In this document: in pieces, positions 25,800 through 38,083 of the stretch
Position numbering within the stretch: the stretch's first letter is position 1
How the letters are laid out: each line of letters opens with the position of its first letter
From: Vitis vinifera
Taxonomy: Eukaryota > Streptophyta > Magnoliopsida > Vitales > Vitaceae
Length of the DNA: 64,000 bases
Direction: 5' to 3'
Assembly (NCBI RefSeq): GCF_030704535.1
Contig: NC_081815.1
Span: forward strand, 4,040,501-4,104,500
Notes under the pieces: model-generated
Databases searched by the model: none
What the model was told of the DNA's origin: nothing
What the model saw: only the letters and a program-made list of their open reading frames with translations
Made by a program: the position numbers and the translations under genes

Positions 25800-26880
25800 G
25801 AAAAGATTTTAAAAATGCAACTTTGGACTCCTCGTAAATTTTTCTGCACAAGTTCGTGTGTCAACAAAAGATTTTGCAAATAATTTCAAAGTCAGGATCA
25901 TCAAATTCAAAAGATTCAACAAACTTTTCTCAAGGAATGACTCAAGCAGAATTCTTAACTCTAAAAAGCAAATGTCAAGTTTCATTAGCAGCTGCTATAG
26001 ATTAATATCATCAAGGACTTACTAAAACTCTCAAATAGTTTGGTGATAATCAAGATAATGAAAACACTGAAGACATAGCCTTATCAGATGATTTATATGT
26101 AAACCCTCCGGTTCATCATGTATAGTGGATAATCTAAATAAAAGATTTCAAGAATCTTTTGTACAATTATATATTTGTACATTTGTCTCTTTGTAAAAAA
26201 AATATATGTAAAATAAATAAAGAAGAATGCCTTAAAGGCGCTCCAAGAAAAAATAAATAAATAAAAATAAAAAAATTCAAATATTAAGAATAGTGTTCAA
26301 TAGTGTCCAAATAGTGTTAAAATAGTAAAAGTTGTATTTCATTTGGCAACTTTGATTTCAAAAGGAAATACGTGGTTTTTTTTTTTTATCTTCAGTAGCT
26401 ACAAAGATTGAATGCTTTCATATGAATATGGGAAAAAAAGTAGCCAGCTGTCTTCTACAATTATTTTTAGATTCAATCCACGAATTTCATCAAGACTCAC
26501 ATCTGCTCACTTCTCCTATAAATAGAGGTGCAACCTTCATCACAAGAGCACAAGAGCCAGCAATGAGTGTTCTAAAAAAAATTATCTTCTTAGTTTTTGT
26601 ATTCTCTCCTTTCAAAAATCTTTTCCCTTTTATTCATCTTTATGTTGTCAATAACTTTGTACTCAAGTTCAACTTTGTAATCAAGGTATAACTTTTGAAT
26701 ACAAAAGTTTTTTTTAAATTCAAATATTTGTATTTTTATATTTAATTTTCTACAATAAATTAGACAGAGTTAGATATAAAATATTTTTGTTTTTATGCTT
26801 GGAGTCCCTATAAATAATTAATATTTTGTGTGTATGAAATATTGTATGTGTCTTAGGTGTAAATGGTATCAGAGTCATAT
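25800..26880 (+). mobile_element. Retroelement leader-like segment (endogenous pararetrovirus or LTR element remnant)
   Basis: Three signals occur in the order used by reverse-transcribing elements: a TATA box (CTATAAATAG, 26516-26525), an AATAAA (26754-26759) and a methionine-tRNA primer-binding site (TGGTATCAGAGTC, 26864-26876). The DNA before the TATA box (about 25.83-26.13 kb, plus strand) reads like a decayed coding tail with stop codons and frame changes. In plant pararetroviruses (Caulimoviridae), which are common as old inserts in plant genomes, a coding region ends just before such a promoter and leader. Against a plain LTR, the bases before the primer site do not end in CA and I found no partner repeat. 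No reverse transcriptase domain is visible, so the class is unproven. It shows no intact gene. Confidence 0.38.
26864..26876 (+). promoter_or_regulatory. Methionine-tRNA primer-binding-site match
   Basis: TGGTATCAGAGTC, differing from the common TGGTATCAGAGCC at one base. This is the site where reverse transcription starts in plant copia elements and pararetroviruses. Confidence 0.5.
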
Positions 26881-28370
26881 TCTGCTTAAGAATTAAATGG
26901 TAGTACGAGTTGAAATAATCTTTAACCACTAATTTAGTCTTGATTTAGCTCGAATGAAATTTTCATCAAAATAAAATTATTATTTTAATTTTTTTTAAAA
27001 TTAAGATTTTAAAAAAAATCTCCATTGTGGACTTTTTGTTATGAAAGTAATCACTCAATTTCATAAAGTCTGATGACGTGCCCACTAAGCTTGTCCCATT
27101 TGTAGTTGCCAATCACTGTACAATTTTGAGTTCATGGAATGAAGAAGAGGTCAACAGTTGAAGATGAGCTGTGACCGTGTGAATACGAAATGACCTCTTA
27201 ACTCCCAATTCAACTTATTTAAACCCACTGGGCCAATTTTCAATGCTTTTGTGTTTTTCCTTTTCTCCCTTTGTCTTCCTCTCGTGCAAGAAGACAGTGT
27301 CATAAATCTCGTGAATTGTCCATCTTAATATCCCACTTATGTATGAACCAAGTGGCCCATCTAAAAAAATAGCACTAGGCACCGTGGCCTACTACACTTC
27401 CCCACTAATATATTCGTACGTTACAAATATGAAAATAATTTCTAAACAAAAATTATTCTCTCTAAGACTATATGCTATTATGAGAACACACTCAAATCCA
27501 AGTCATGCATAAAATATGATACATGATCTTCTCACTCATAGAATATTTGAGTGTGATTTGATCAATTAAGTCAATTAAATTTACCCTACAATGATGAAAG
27601 TAGACTACTTAGCACTAAATCATATCTATTTCTTTTAATTTAAAATGTCTATTTATAAGGTTGATAATTTAATTTAATTTAAATTATATCTATTTCCCAC
27701 TCGATTCTATTTGTTTAAATCATCGTGATTTAGATTTTACCATGTATATTCAATAAACTAAAAAAGTAATAGTAGGAGTAAGTTAGATGATGTTTATTTT
27801 TTTTACTTAATTCTAAATAGAACCTTAATACTTAATAGTATTAAATATTATGTTGTTTATTTTTGCAGTATTTTATTTCTATTAAGTATTAAAAAGTAAA
27901 GAAAAATTAATTTTTTATTTTTTTTATTTAGAAAAAATTACATATTTTAATTTTTTTATTTAGTAAAAGGTTTATAATAAGTAATGAAAAAATAGAAAAA
28001 TAAATAACCTAAAATTTAAAAATAAATTATTTTGAATAAAAAGTCAAAAAAACAACACCATCTAAAAATATATTTGAGAGTGATTTTAAAAAACGTTTCT
28101 AATATTTTTAACACTTGAATAATAAAATTTTTTACATATTAAAAATATTAAAAATGTTTTTTGAAATCACTGTCAGGTTCTTATAAAGTAATTTTTGAAA
28201 GTATTTTTCATGTTTTTAATATTTAAAAGTTTATATTAAAATTTAGAAACGATATTTTAAAATAACTGTTACGTCATCAAAGTGGGGAAAAGCGTAAATT
28301 TTAAAATGGAAAGAAAACAGAGCAGCGTCAACATTAAGCTACGTGGAAACAATAGTATGGTCCCCCACCC
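26881..28370. other. AT-rich intergenic region upstream of RAN
   Basis: No gene is seen. It contains a foldback element at 28073-28177. The last 100 bases before 28371 form the proximal RAN promoter. Confidence 0.55.
28073..28177. repeat. MITE-like foldback element
   Basis: The left arm TTTGAGAGTGATTTTAAAAA is an imperfect reverse complement of the right end (CTGACAGTGATTTCAAAAAA when reversed), and pairing extends about 45 bp through an AATATTTTTAA block. Its ends resemble the elements at 19545 and 45291. Confidence 0.55.
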
Positions 28371-28376
28371 TATAAA
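28371..28376 (+). promoter_or_regulatory. TATA box of the RAN gene
   Basis: TATAAA in the context CACCCTATAAACACC, followed by a CT-rich stretch (28390-28432), as in many highly expressed plant promoters. This predicts transcription start near 28400 and a leader of about 70 bases before the ATG at 28474. Confidence 0.65.
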
Positions 28377-28473
28377 CACCTTAGCCCTCGCCTCTTCCTC
28401 TCTCTCTCGCGCGCTCTCTCTCTCCGGCCCTCCGTCTCTGCGCTGCTCAACTGAAGACTGTTACGACAGATAT

Positions 28474-31400
28474 ATGGTAACATTTCTCTGATTCCTCTCT
28501 CACATTTTTTTTTATATCTCATTTTCTCTCTTTGATGCTCTATTCACTCCCAGATCTTCTTGATTTCATGTTTTTTTTTTTTTTTTTCCAATTCTTTCTA
28601 GGGTTAGGGTTCGAAGATCATGGTTTTGTTTTCTTTATTTTATTTTATGTTTTCCGTTTCTGTGTTTTCTTGTTAGGCGTTGCCGAATCAGCAAACTGTT
28701 GATTACCCGAGCTTTAAACTCGTCATCGTCGGCGATGGAGGAACTGGTAATTTTTTCCCTTTTTCTTTTTAATTCTTTTCCCCCTTTGCTTTGTGTGTGT
28801 GTGTGTTTTTTTTTTAATATTTTTTTATTTTTTTATAATTCGGATGGTGTTCTTTTGGATGCGTTTAGTGGCTTGTGTGTATTACGTGGAGCTGGGTTTT
28901 CAAGTGCTGTAGTGGTTACTTCGTTTTGATTCAAATGTCTGTCGGATTCTTGCTGATTAGAAAAATAAGTTAGGGTTTGATTCTTTTGATGTGAAATCTT
29001 TATGGGTGATTAAGCATGCAGTGATCCAGATTGTTAAATATCTGTACTTTCTTTTGTTAGACAATAAAGTCTTCTTGAATGTTTTAAATTTAGGTTTGGT
29101 AATTAGACCACTGGTTTAGATATTTTGATTTGTATTAAAAGAATATAGATGTATGATATTCCCCTGAAGCTAACTGAATGGAGATGATATTTATTTGCCA
29201 GTTTCATGATAAAGTAGCCATGCATAAAAATGGGGGATCAAGAAAATATTCATATTGCAAACTCAAAATTGTGTTTAATTTGCAATTCCAATTGCATAGA
29301 ATTTAAATATTTTGTTTTTACTGTTAAATTGTTTGGAATTTTTGGTCTATGGAACTTAATTTTTATACCTGATGCTGTAGACTCTCTTTGGATCAGAGAA
29401 AGTGTGAGAGAAAAGATGTGGGAAAGGGAAAAGGAAATGAAAGAGAAAAAAAAATAAAATGAAGGAAAATAAATAAATAAATAAATAAAATTTGATCTCG
29501 GTAATTTAAATAGCTTTCTCCTCTTATTATACATAGTTTGAAAAGTTCAAATGTGTATGAGCTTTAATTAATTTTTGTTATATTTCACTTTCTCTCCTAT
29601 TATACACGATAAACCAAATAAAAGAATTTGAAATTCTTTTTCTTATTTCCTTTTCTTTGTCCCGAGTACTTTCTGAGATCCTAACACAGTCATAGTGTAT
29701 AGAGAAACCAAATAATGAAACTGGGAAGTACTAATTTGTCACAACTTATGACCAAACACAACCATAGGCTCTATTGTTTTTGGAATCAAGCATGGTGATC
29801 TGGGTTGTGCTGAAATTTTAGAAATGGTGCAGGAAAAACAACCTTTGTGAAGAGGCATCTCACTGGTGAATTTGAGAAGAAATATGAGCGTAAGCATTTC
29901 CATAAGACAGTGGGTTTTCTTTGTATTTACTGTTACATGTCGAATGCTAACAGAGTTTTGTGTATTTTGTTTGAGAATAGCAACCATTGGGGTCGAAGTT
30001 CACCCATTGGACTTCTTCACGAATTGTGGGAAAATTCGGTTTTACTGTTGGGATACTGCTGGGCAAGAGAAATTTGGTGGACTTAGAGATGGTTACTAGT
30101 AAGTAAATCGTTTACTGAAAGTCCTATGGGAATTTTTCTATTTTAGTTACCTCAAATTTGTTTAAGATTTCAGACACTTCTGATAAATGTCTGCATGTTC
30201 AAGCATTTTAGTGGGTCTGTTTACATGCTTAATCTCCTTCCCAAGTTTTATATTCTTTGAATTCTATCATATAACTTATTTATTTATTTATTTTTAAAGT
30301 ACTTTGATAAGATGGGAGCTGCTTAATGACACTCTGCAAAGATTAACCCGTTGTGTTCTGAAAGTTATGTGGGTTTACTTGTGCTGAATAAATAATTATG
30401 TTGTTTAAGCCCCTTCATGTTTCTTTGAGATTAACCCATGGTAGACCAGTTGGTCAGGGTGAACATTGGGAAGTGCAATCTTAGTAAGTGGAACATGATC
30501 CAGGATTCAAATCCTATCACTGATGATATCCTGAATTTACCCGATGATAGTTGTTGTAGGGCGGTCAGCACCCCCCGAGGTTTGGGTCTCCATAGAGAAT
30601 CCTAAGGGTTTGGCCATGGAAGGTTCCTTGGTTATAAAATAAAAAAAAAATGTTTCTTTGAGATATTTTGCTGTTGTCTTTGGTTTATTGGCCAAATGAC
30701 TTATTTAAAATTCACTTTTTTTGCTTCCCATATATATAGCTTGCAGTTAGTTGGGCATTTCTTTTGCCTTCATGCTTATTCTTTTGGGGAATGCATAATA
30801 TATTGTTTTTACTTTAATAATATTTTTCATTTGTTTTTGTGTTGTGATGGGTTTATCCTAAACCATATCTTTGGATGTGGATAATCACAATTAGACTTTG
30901 CTTGTGTTCAATAAAAATGAAAGAGATTCTTATGTAAAATTTATGGAGAGTCAGCATCTCATTTGTTCACCCTCCTAGTTTTGTCCTTTTTTCAGTTGCA
31001 TTATGTTCTCTGCCCTGGTGGAAGCTCTTTTTGAAAAGTTGGTTGTCCCACAGCCTAGCAGCTAAAATAATGTTCTGATTGCTGCTACCAACTGTTTTAC
31101 ATATAGGAGTGCATATGAACTGAGCCAAACTGAGATAATTTAATTATTTGACTGTTTAAGCTTGTCTGGTTGCATTTGTTGAACAAGAGCTTGATACTAA
31201 GCTCAACTATAATGTTTGAGCCTGCTTTTCTTCTAATGTTACTTTGTTCAAGCTTGCCTTGAAATATTGTCTCCTAGGGCTTTCAATTACCATTTTGCCC
31301 TGTTTGGCAATACCACAGGTATATGATTTTTCTTTCAAGCTACTTGTTCTGGGTTGATTCTAAAAATCCTGATACCTTGACCTTATATTGAAGGTGAATG

Positions 31401-32608
31401 ATATTCTGTAATGGGCCTTGGCATCCTTTGTTTAGACCTTTCGTAGTTTATGAGTTGTGGAGGGCTCTGCTTTTACTTCATGATTGTGAACAGCATAACC
31501 AAAAAGTAATATTCAATGATTAATGAAACCGTTTTATCCCCACAATGGTCAACATACTGAGAATGTTATGGTTGGAAACAAGAAAAAAAAATGCAAGGTT
31601 TTCCAGAATTCCCTATCAAAATTTGTGTTTGGATGACCTTAAAAGCATAAGGGGAGACAGATGCTTTGTTCATTATGTTTTGTTATGATTTGATGAAGTC
31701 GATACATAGGCTAGTCAAGAAGTTCACGTTATTGGTGCATTCTTATGTAGTCTTTTGAGATTATTGTATCTTGTATTAAAACATTCTGGTTTTTTATGCA
31801 GCATTCATGGGCAATGTGCAATTATCATGTTTGATGTTACTGCTCGGTTGACCTACAAGAATGTTCCAACATGGCATCGGGATCTCTGTCGGTGTGTTTA
31901 ATTAATTTCTGAACTTTTCCTCTCTCTCTCTATCGTCTCTGCTTATGCTATTGATCTCCTTCTGTTATTTGAGCTCTGTTTGTGACTTTTCCATCATGCA
32001 AATTGCAGGGTGTGTGAAAATATACCCATTGTTCTTTGTGGAAACAAGGTTGATGTGAAGAACAGGCAGGTTAAGGCAAAGCAGGTTACATTCCACAGGA
32101 AAAAGAATCTTCAGTACTATGAGATATCAGCGAAGAGCAACTACAATTTTGAGAAACCTTTCTTGTATCTTGCTAGGAAGCTTGCAGGGTGATTAAATAA
32201 TATAGAAATTATTCAATTTCTGGTTTATATATGCTACAGAGGATGTTTAACATTGATAATTGCTTTGGTGATTTTAGGGATCCCAATCTCCACTTTGTGG
32301 AGTCCCCTGCTCTTGCTCCTCCAGAAGTACACATTGACTTGGCTGCACAGCAACAGTAAGAATCTTGTCCTTGTAGTGCTTCTTCTACTGTTGCCCCTCA
32401 ATATTTTTCTTTTTAATAATGATAACTTCTTATTGATGTCTGGTTTGCTTTAGACTATATTTTAAATCAATTCATTTGATATCAATATACCTGTCCAGTT
32501 CTGGTCCCCTGCCTCATTATGTTTTTTGTTTGTTACAGGCACGAGGCTGAGCTTGCTGCAGCAGCTAGTCAGCCTCTTCCAGATGATGATGATGATGCAT
32601 TTGAGTAG
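28474..32608 (+). CDS. RAN: GTP-binding nuclear protein Ran, 221 aa, eight exons
   Basis: Coding exons: 28474-28476, 28677-28746, 29833-29889, 29981-30098, 31802-31891, 32009-32188, 32278-32355 and 32539-32608. All introns are GT-AG and the sum is 666 nt, the usual length for plant Ran. Ran is the small GTPase that gives direction to nuclear import and export and helps spindle and nuclear envelope assembly. Visible motifs: P-loop GDGGTGKT (20-27), switch I Thr45 (YEPTIG), switch II DTAGQ (68-72), base-recognition NKVD, SAK, and the acidic Ran-specific tail DDDDDAFE. There is no C-terminal cysteine for lipid attachment, as expected for Ran but not for Rab or Rho proteins. The first coding exon is the ATG alone. 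Intron 1 carries a telo-box and intron 4 (1.7 kb) carries a SINE. Every key residue is present, so this looks fully functional. Confidence 0.97.
28599..28611 (+). promoter_or_regulatory. Telo-box-like motif in RAN intron 1
   Basis: TAGGGTTAGGGTT, almost two plant telomere-type units. Telo-boxes near the start of plant genes are linked to expression in dividing cells, often for translation and cell-cycle genes. Position in the first intron, just after the ATG, fits that use; activity here is inferred. Confidence 0.5.
30432..30649 (+). mobile_element. tRNA-derived SINE in RAN intron 4
   Basis: A 218-bp insertion flanked by a perfect 15-bp duplication, ATGTTTCTTTGAGAT, at 30417-30431 and 30650-30664. 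It has the internal RNA polymerase III promoter of tRNA-derived SINEs: an A box (AGACCAGTTGGTCAGG, near 30443) and a B box (GGATTCAAATCC, about 30502-30513). A non-tRNA body follows, then an A-rich tail ending in about ten A residues. It lies in the sense direction of RAN. The perfect duplications point to a fairly recent insertion by a LINE enzyme in trans. Confidence 0.88.
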
Positions 32609-35600
32609 AGAGAACTGGTGGAGAGGCTTGGGTTCTACCTTTTTGCAATGATTTAATGCTTCCTTTATTATGCATCGTTCGCTTACCAAGTTTTAGCCAT
32701 ATATATAAGTGGATTTGATCATTAGGATTTGTTCTAGTATTGAAGAACGTGGATCATACTAGTTAGGTTTTCTAAAACTATTATTGAGTCTATGGTTGTG
32801 TTTGCTTGTGGTAGAGTAATATTTTTGGCTATCATATTGGTGGTGTTGTCAATTCTTATCAAAGCTATCATGCACCAGTCAGTTAACTTCAACAGTAAAG
32901 GGAAAAATTTTGAATGTCCAATCTTGAGTTTCCTCTTGTATTGAAGCAATTTACAGACACCCGAACAAATGCATGATGCTGTTGCTGTTTCTTGTCATCC
33001 TTCCTAAATTACTATCCATGCATGTTTTATATCCATGACCTGCCACCACTTAAGTCAACACATTTTATTTGTACACCAGCTGCTACTTTGTCATTTATTT
33101 TCTGCTGTAAGTTCTTTAATATCTCAACCTGCTAGTATTCCCTGCATGTGGCCTATTGCACTCATAAAATTGTACAGCCCTCATAAAAGTGAACACCGCA
33201 GGTGGGTTTGAAAACTACCTCAGATAGCCATAATGATGGTCATGGCTATGAGTTTTAATGGCCCATTTCAGTGGTTGTCGGGTAATGCATAGAAAATTGT
33301 TAGCTGTTTTAATTAATAACAATGAGGTGGTCGTGTATGGTATTATATGACACTGTTAATTGCAAGAATTCTGGAGATACCTTTACCACTGCAATCCCAA
33401 TTTTAATGTCTTCTCAAGAAAATGAGTCTGGTGAACCCAGTATAAGGCCTGTTGTATCCTCTGCCTTTCCTCAGCTGAATTAATGTGGAATGAGCTTGCT
33501 TCTTGAAGGTCTTTTACTGAATTTCTGAATGAAGGGCCTATGTGCATTGTGATTACATTTTTTTTATATGCAATAATTCAAGGTGGTCATTGTAGTAATC
33601 ACGAGGAGCAGCTCATGGTTTTCAATTCTTAATAGGAAGGGAATTGTCCACGAGATTGTAACATACACAAATAAAAGGAATTCTGAACTCGGATACATGA
33701 TACAACTAGGGTTTGTTTTTGTATGGCCCCAGAGATCTGGATTGGAAATGGCATCCAACTCGGTAGACAGCTTAGAATTATGAGAGGGAGATGGATGTGT
33801 TTTGCCATTATGAATTCCGGCAGCCTGGCATAAGCACCAGAGTGATGTAAAACTTGTAGTGATAGTGCAATGGCCTATAATTGAAGGCAAAACTACTCAC
33901 CTACGTTTTACCATCCACAGTTACACCCCTTCCCCATGTGCTTCCTGCCCAGACATCAACTAGTGACAACTCAAACTTCTGATTTATGAGCCACTCTGGG
34001 CTTCTATACATTGAATGAGATGATGTGCCTGCACCAGTATTGTCGAAACTGAAAACGGTGGGACAGCGCAATGAGGTAAGAAGTTTCTCCTGCCATGTTT
34101 GTGGTTATTTAATGGTTTGAATGTAGTCAAGTGAAGGGCGAGGACCTTTCCTTTTTTTTTTTTTCTTCTTTTTGTGGTTATTTACAGGGGTACACACTGA
34201 AACATGACGAGGATTTTTGAAATGCCCTTGTAGATTGGTTGATGGACCATAAACTCAAGAGATGGAGACCTCACGAGTACGGCGTGGAAGAAAACCACGT
34301 GAGTGAGAAACAAACTGGCGCACCAATGTGGTCTCTTTCAGCTACTTATTGCAACAGATCCCATCTCTCTCTGGATTGGTCTGGTCTTAATGGGTTATTT
34401 TTAATTCTGGGTCTGTCATGGTTCCTGTCCTACCGCATTTTTATGCCTAAAGATGGGACGGAGTCAGTTTGGCTGGGGCCTCTATTTATGCCAACGAGAC
34501 CCATTTACTAAAGGGGGTATTGAGGAGGTAAGAACAATTCAGAAGTTGCTGATAAATTTTCTGATGTTTATTAGGTTACATGTGATTGTGCTTCGTTTCC
34601 CACTTCACTTTGGTCATTGATCTCACTTACTCTATGAAAGTGATTTACAGTAGGTATGGATCTCTGTTGTAGGTAGGTATGTTGAAATATTCTCTTCAAT
34701 GGTTCTATCCCAAGAGCACTAGTCAACTGTTTTCCATGTTCAAAACCCTGATTTTGGTGGATATGACATGTGAAATTCCAGATGGCAGTAGTAGATTGAG
34801 CGATGGATGACGTACATGCACGCCTACTTGCTCATGTTTGGGGTTCCCATAGGCGGAAAAGTAGGCATGCCCCATCGGATTGTCGAGCGCTCCACCCCTC
34901 CAGTTACCTTACTCAGCTCAAGCATCAATGGTAATGTCCCTATCGGTGTCGGTTCAAACCACTCCCAACAGACCCATTTGTTATCACTGTGGACTGCTGT
35001 ACGCTGTGCATGCCCACTAGGCATCCACATCATTCCAACCGAGAGGTGGGGCATGAAAGCTGGTGCGAGCGTTTTGCCAGCATGTTTATACAAGGTGGGG
35101 TGGTCTCAAAAGGACACTGTCCTAATTTTTAGGACTCATTACCCTTACAAAGGCCCCATTTACGGCAGTGGTATTTTGAGCTAAAGGCCGAGAAAGGTGA
35201 CTTTCAGTGTCGGTGGGTGGTCGGAGTTGCTTTGGCTTAGTACCAAGTCATCCAATCCTTCTCATATCTTTTCAAAAGTCGGCTTCCATAGCTATTATCC
35301 TGAATGGACTCCCCTCTTTGTTTGTGACCCTACTGTCATGCTTCTTTTTGGTGAAATGGCCATTCATTCTTTTGATCTCTTTTCTCATTCCTCGCCTTTT
35401 GTTTATCTTCATGTCCCATACATGTATTTTGTTCTGTGTCTTCATTCATATCTGCCTGCTTTTCCTAATTTTACTTGCTCGGTCAAATGTAGCCATAATA
35501 TGGCACTTGGTTGGTGGTGTTATTATACCAGACGGGAGAAGATAATGGGGGCGGGTCGGGGTCACACACCGCACCTCATCATCATATCATATGTGGCATA

Positions 35601-38058
35601 ATATTGGGTAAAAAGATAGGGGGGGAGTTTGGGGAATACAAGTAAATGGGTTATTGCGGGGGTGGGGAAGAGGGAGCACTAAATGGAAACTTGGAGAAGG
35701 GAGTTGTGCACATGGGCCATGATGTGAAGATACGAAATTCAAAGAAAAGGAACATCTGGGAGTCGTTAAGCATGGTAGGGTAAAGAGGAATGATGAGAGA
35801 AGAATAGCAATGTCCCCGAAATATGCATGTAAGCTTTGTAACAGAACATGTGTGTGGGGAGCCTGGGAGGAGCATGTGCTCCAGCATAAACCTAGAGGGA
35901 GCATCGATGGGGACGATACACAGCAACTGTCATTGTCATCCCCCATATGCATGTATTTATGATGATGGGTGCGCTCTAGCTAGTCTTAGAGTAGGGAAAC
36001 CTGAATTCATTGCATTCCATTCCATTCCCTTCCCAGCCCCATCTACCTCTACTCCCATCATCTCACTTCTCTCTTTGCTTTCATCCGCGTCTCACATGGA
36101 ATCCGTTCCCATCATAGAGTAGTAGAAGTTTGATTACTAGGACAGGCTCCTCATTTCCATGCTATGTTCCAATACTGCCATCTGCTCCGTCACACTCCTA
36201 TGAGTAACCTACTATCATCATATCAGATGTTTGTTCTCTTCTCAGCACTTGTTTTAGTTGGGTGGTGAAACATCTTAATTTCAATCCCCAAAAATCTGAA
36301 GGAAGCCTCATAATTTTTCTTCCCTTCTTTGTTTTGACTTGGTTACTTATTCAAATTTTTTTCATTATTAACTAAATGAAAATTTGATGTTCTTCATTCA
36401 ACATTCAAGCTGAATGTAAATTTTTGTAGGTCTCATCATAAAAGTCCAATGCCAACGTTTAGTAGTAGTTTTAGTTGTCTACTTGTGGTTGAAACACAGG
36501 ATCTTGAGATGCTTCTTAAATCAAATTCCAAAAGTTTCCTCTTCTTTTTGAGTGGCATCCAAGAGGACATCATGGCTTATAATTGGTAGAGATATTCAAG
36601 CACAGTAAAGGATTTTTGGAGGGGGAAGATAGAGATAAGAGAGGTGATTATATAGAATCACATGAACTGGTATTATTTGCTTCCCCTCTTTTGCTTCAAT
36701 GGCACAATCTCTTTCCAAGGAAGAACATTGTCCACTACCCTCTATCATACAATTAGTGTTTAACATTGAGAAAGCACAAAAACAAGTGGTACTCACTTTT
36801 AGGTTTACACGCATTTTGTTTTTCTCTCTCCATTAAACCTTATCCTTAAAGCACTTACAAACACAGTATACATTTTTGGACTTTGTTCAACATCACTAGA
36901 AGGAATAGGAATATGAGAAAGGGATGGAAACTAGGCGAAAAGATTTACGCCTTTTGAAGCTGATGAAATTTTATTTTCTAAATTAAAAATAGAAGAAAAT
37001 ATGATAAACAAATTTTCTATCATCCCAAATCCCATCCAATTTTTTAATTTGGTATAGGAGGTAGTACAAAAAAGAAATGGAAGGGAAAAAGCAAAGAAAG
37101 ACATGTCCCTAGAAAAAGAAGATAGAAGAGATGGGGAAGGTGGGGGCATGGGAGAGAGACATAAATGGACAAGGATGGTTTTAAAGGGACAAAACATAGA
37201 GCATGAAATGCAGTGGCCTGTGTTAAATTTAGAGTTCACTCCAATCTTAAATTTCTTAATCCACCTTTATATTAAATTATAAGGGAAAAATCTTGGGAAG
37301 GTGGAAAAAGGTGAAACTAGTGATGATAGATGGCAGTGATGTGTGATTAAAAATTAACTGAAAAAGTGAAAACACTTGCCCTCGATTCACGAGGGCTCTT
37401 TCCCACACAAAAAGTACGGACCCCCATTTGATTCTTACTGCCAGAGGTTGTTATCTTTGTACTTCCAAAAAACAAAAAAAATAAAAATAGAAATGGGTCT
37501 TTTCTCTTTTCCATTTTTGCCCCCTTTCATGGCTCTAAGTTATACAAAGTGGGAACATTGGTCTGTTTCACTATATTTTTATTGAAGGGTTATAAGTTAT
37601 AACTATTATATCAAAAGGCTTTTGTTCAATAAAATGTTAAAAATGGGGAAACAGAGGAGAAAACAATGTGGATAGATTGGTAAAAGGGTAGAAGGAGGAG
37701 GAGGAGGAGGAGAAGACAGAGAGAGAAAGAAGGGGGAGGGGGTGGGACTGAGTTGATGTAACGGGAGTGGGGGAAGCTTTGTATGTGGACAAGAGGTAAA
37801 GAAGCGTAAAATGATTGGATGACACTTGGCAGATCATGATTTGACGTAGCCGTATAAGTAAATATAATAGTAATAAAGAAGTTAAAAAGACAAATGAGGA
37901 CCCGTCACACCGTTGATTGCGTGGACGAAAACTGGGCGACTTGATATTCTCTGTCATCTTCCCCCTTTTTAACTACATCCCCACTCCCTCCCTTTCTCCC
38001 ATCATTCCTTCCTCTCCCACCTTTCTTTTTTTCTTTTTTTGCTAAATTTCCTTTTTCT

Positions 38059-38083
38059 ATTATTATTATTATTATTATTATTA
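38059..38083. repeat. (TTA)n microsatellite
   Basis: About eight uninterrupted TAT/TTA units. Confidence 0.9.

Noticed and set aside
28282..28491. A frame that begins upstream of RAN and covers its start codon region
   Set aside because: Its start lies before the TATA box at 28371 and would not be in the transcript. It also conflicts with the RAN frame.
30502..30513. A tRNA-like B box (GGATTCAAATCC) that could mark a tRNA gene
   Set aside because: No cloverleaf can be formed and the segment is flanked by a 15-bp duplication with an A tail, so it is a SINE, not a tRNA gene.
34807..35601. Adjacent plus-strand frames of 125 and 134 residues
   Set aside because: The frames do not connect through consistent splice sites, hydrophobic stretches are irregular, and another frame overlaps. 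Treated as chance frames in a GC-moderate region.
35905..35950. An imperfect hairpin (ATGGGGACGATACA pairing with TGTCATTGTCATCCCCCAT) that might be a microRNA precursor
   Set aside because: The stem is short and bulged and it matches no plant microRNA that I know. There is no expression evidence.
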